From: Blastocatellia bacterium
GTDB taxonomy: Bacteria; Acidobacteriota; Blastocatellia; UBA7656; JADIYM01
Direction of reading: 5' to 3'
Length of the DNA: 64,000 bases
Assembly (NCBI GenBank): GCA_021463145.1
Contig: JAJTWZ010000004.1
Span: 1-64,000, forward strand
Shown here: positions 63,525 through 64,000 of the stretch, piece after piece
Layout of the letters: each line of letters starts with the position of its first letter
How positions within the stretch are numbered: the stretch's first letter is position 1
The notes under the pieces: model-generated
The model's database searches: none
Seen by the model: only the letters and a program-made list of their open reading frames with translations
Told to the model about the DNA's origin: nothing
Position numbers and translations under genes: made by a program

Positions 63525-64000
63525 CGCTCGAGCGGGGACAGGTAGGAATCACAAGCGCCCTCAAGCATCACGACCGAAGCCTCAGAGGGATAGACCCGTA
63601 GCACCTGCCGCGAAACAAGGGCAAACCAGAGCGCAGCACCAGTCGCGTATGTACCGATGAGCCAGGCTGCTAGAGAGGGCGCACAAAGTCGCGGCGATGT
63701 GATTGCAAGTGAGGTGGCGATCGAAGCAAGCCCGAAGGCACCAGCAATCAAGGCATACAATCTCGGCCCGTCGCGGCGAACTCGGTGAGAATCGCATAGA
63801 GGAAGCTCAACAAGCGGCATCTGTCCCGTGAATCGCTCGCTAAGATAGCTCACGATCGAAGTAGCCGGAAAGAAGAGACGTGCTTTGAGACCGTGAGGCC
63901 GATAGCTGAAGATCCGATGAACGGCTCGATTACCGTTCGAAGGCGAATGACATTGGACGCATCGATCCGGAATGCAGGCACCAGGTTCAACCACAAGTAG
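63500..64000 (-). CDS. Hypothetical membrane protein, partial (5' end beyond window)
   Basis: At least 166 residues, open to the right window edge, so the start is unknown. Two hydrophobic stretches (YALIAGAFGLASIATSLAIT and AAWLIGTYATGAALWFALVS) suggest a membrane protein. The N-terminal part has a Cys-rich segment CIPDRCVQCHSPSNG (a possible metal site, as C-x-x-C) ahead of about 60 soluble residues. No family is recognised. The C-terminus overlaps the previous gene's frame by 25 bases. Confidence 0.5.
   Translation of the reverse strand, partial: LLVVEPGACIPDRCVQCHSPSNGNRAVHRIFSYRPHGLKARLFFPATSIVSYLSERFTGQMPLVELPLCDSHRVRRDGPRLYALIAGAFGLASIATSLAITSPRLCAPSLAAWLIGTYATGAALWFALVSRQVLRVYPSEASVVMLEGACDSYLSPLERWPGAPRY

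Overview
The window is about 64 kb of high-GC bacterial chromosome (roughly 63% by eye), densely coded on both strands, with frequent GTG/TTG starts and 4-base stop/start overlaps. The organism is Gram-negative: kdsB, an LptE-type lipoprotein, TonB-domain protein, and lipid and envelope genes are present. Several families together (a GWxTD-domain protein, HEAT-repeat and NHL/thioredoxin secreted proteins, CNB-DUF4388 regulator, b558-type succinate dehydrogenase, bacterial inositol-phosphate synthase) suggest an Acidobacteriota-like lineage. This is an inference, since no rRNA or tRNA gene is in the window.

Layout. 1-471: four tandem 87-bp repeats cut by the window edge. 472-5781: two small secreted proteins, hemL, and a secreted beta-helix protein. 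5963-14549: plsY-gpsA-smpB-pepA, a HEAT-repeat protein, a GWxTD protein and aspS. 14651-20359 (minus): pcp with its DUF969/DUF979 membrane pair, then the succinate dehydrogenase operon sdhC-A-B. 20714-23763: a CNB-DUF4388 regulator, a small secreted protein and a sigma-54 activator. 23850-26474 (minus): a metallophosphoesterase-like gene interrupted by an in-frame UGA, a DciA-like gene and an ABC ATPase. 26618-38470: maf, ribA, FHA-GGDEF, a PilN/PilO/PilP-like and pseudopilin operon, polysaccharide genes (CpsB phosphatase, DegT aminotransferase, nucleotidyltransferase), a HisKA-only protein, and an ECF sigma with a TonB-domain partner. 38544-45101: NHL-thioredoxin protein, AraC regulator, M1 peptidase and ino1. 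45139-50946 (minus): kdsB-pyrG-pyrK-pyrD-pyrF-hydrolase, a nucleotide/KDO run. 51172-56786: orphan RskA anti-sigma, CBS protein, proline dehydrogenase, rpsT, then encapsulin-holA-lptE. 56783-62383: leuS, a histone-H1-like/TPR protein and glmU. 62384-64000: a less dense, poorly recognisable end.

The most notable observation is the gene at 25368-26474 (minus). A secreted calcineurin-like/5'-nucleotidase-family protein is split by a single in-frame TGA exactly where relatives carry the second Cys of a CGC motif. A 9-bp hairpin with a GGC loop lies 20-40 nt downstream, matching the geometry of a bacterial SECIS. This reads as a selenoprotein, with a nonsense mutation as the alternative. The second is a family 1 encapsulin shell gene with no recognisable cargo next to it, placed between holA and rpsT at the end of a leuS-lptE-holA operon. 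The divergently transcribed H1-like/TPR protein ends in a GLGSL tail that weakly resembles an encapsulin targeting peptide.

Otherwise the window is mainly housekeeping: tetrapyrrole, phospholipid, pyrimidine and riboflavin synthesis, translation, trans-translation, respiration, and precursors for cell wall and KDO. Envelope and surface functions (pseudopili, polysaccharide, secreted proteins) sit among them. No CRISPR array, intact insertion sequence, prophage, rRNA or tRNA was found.
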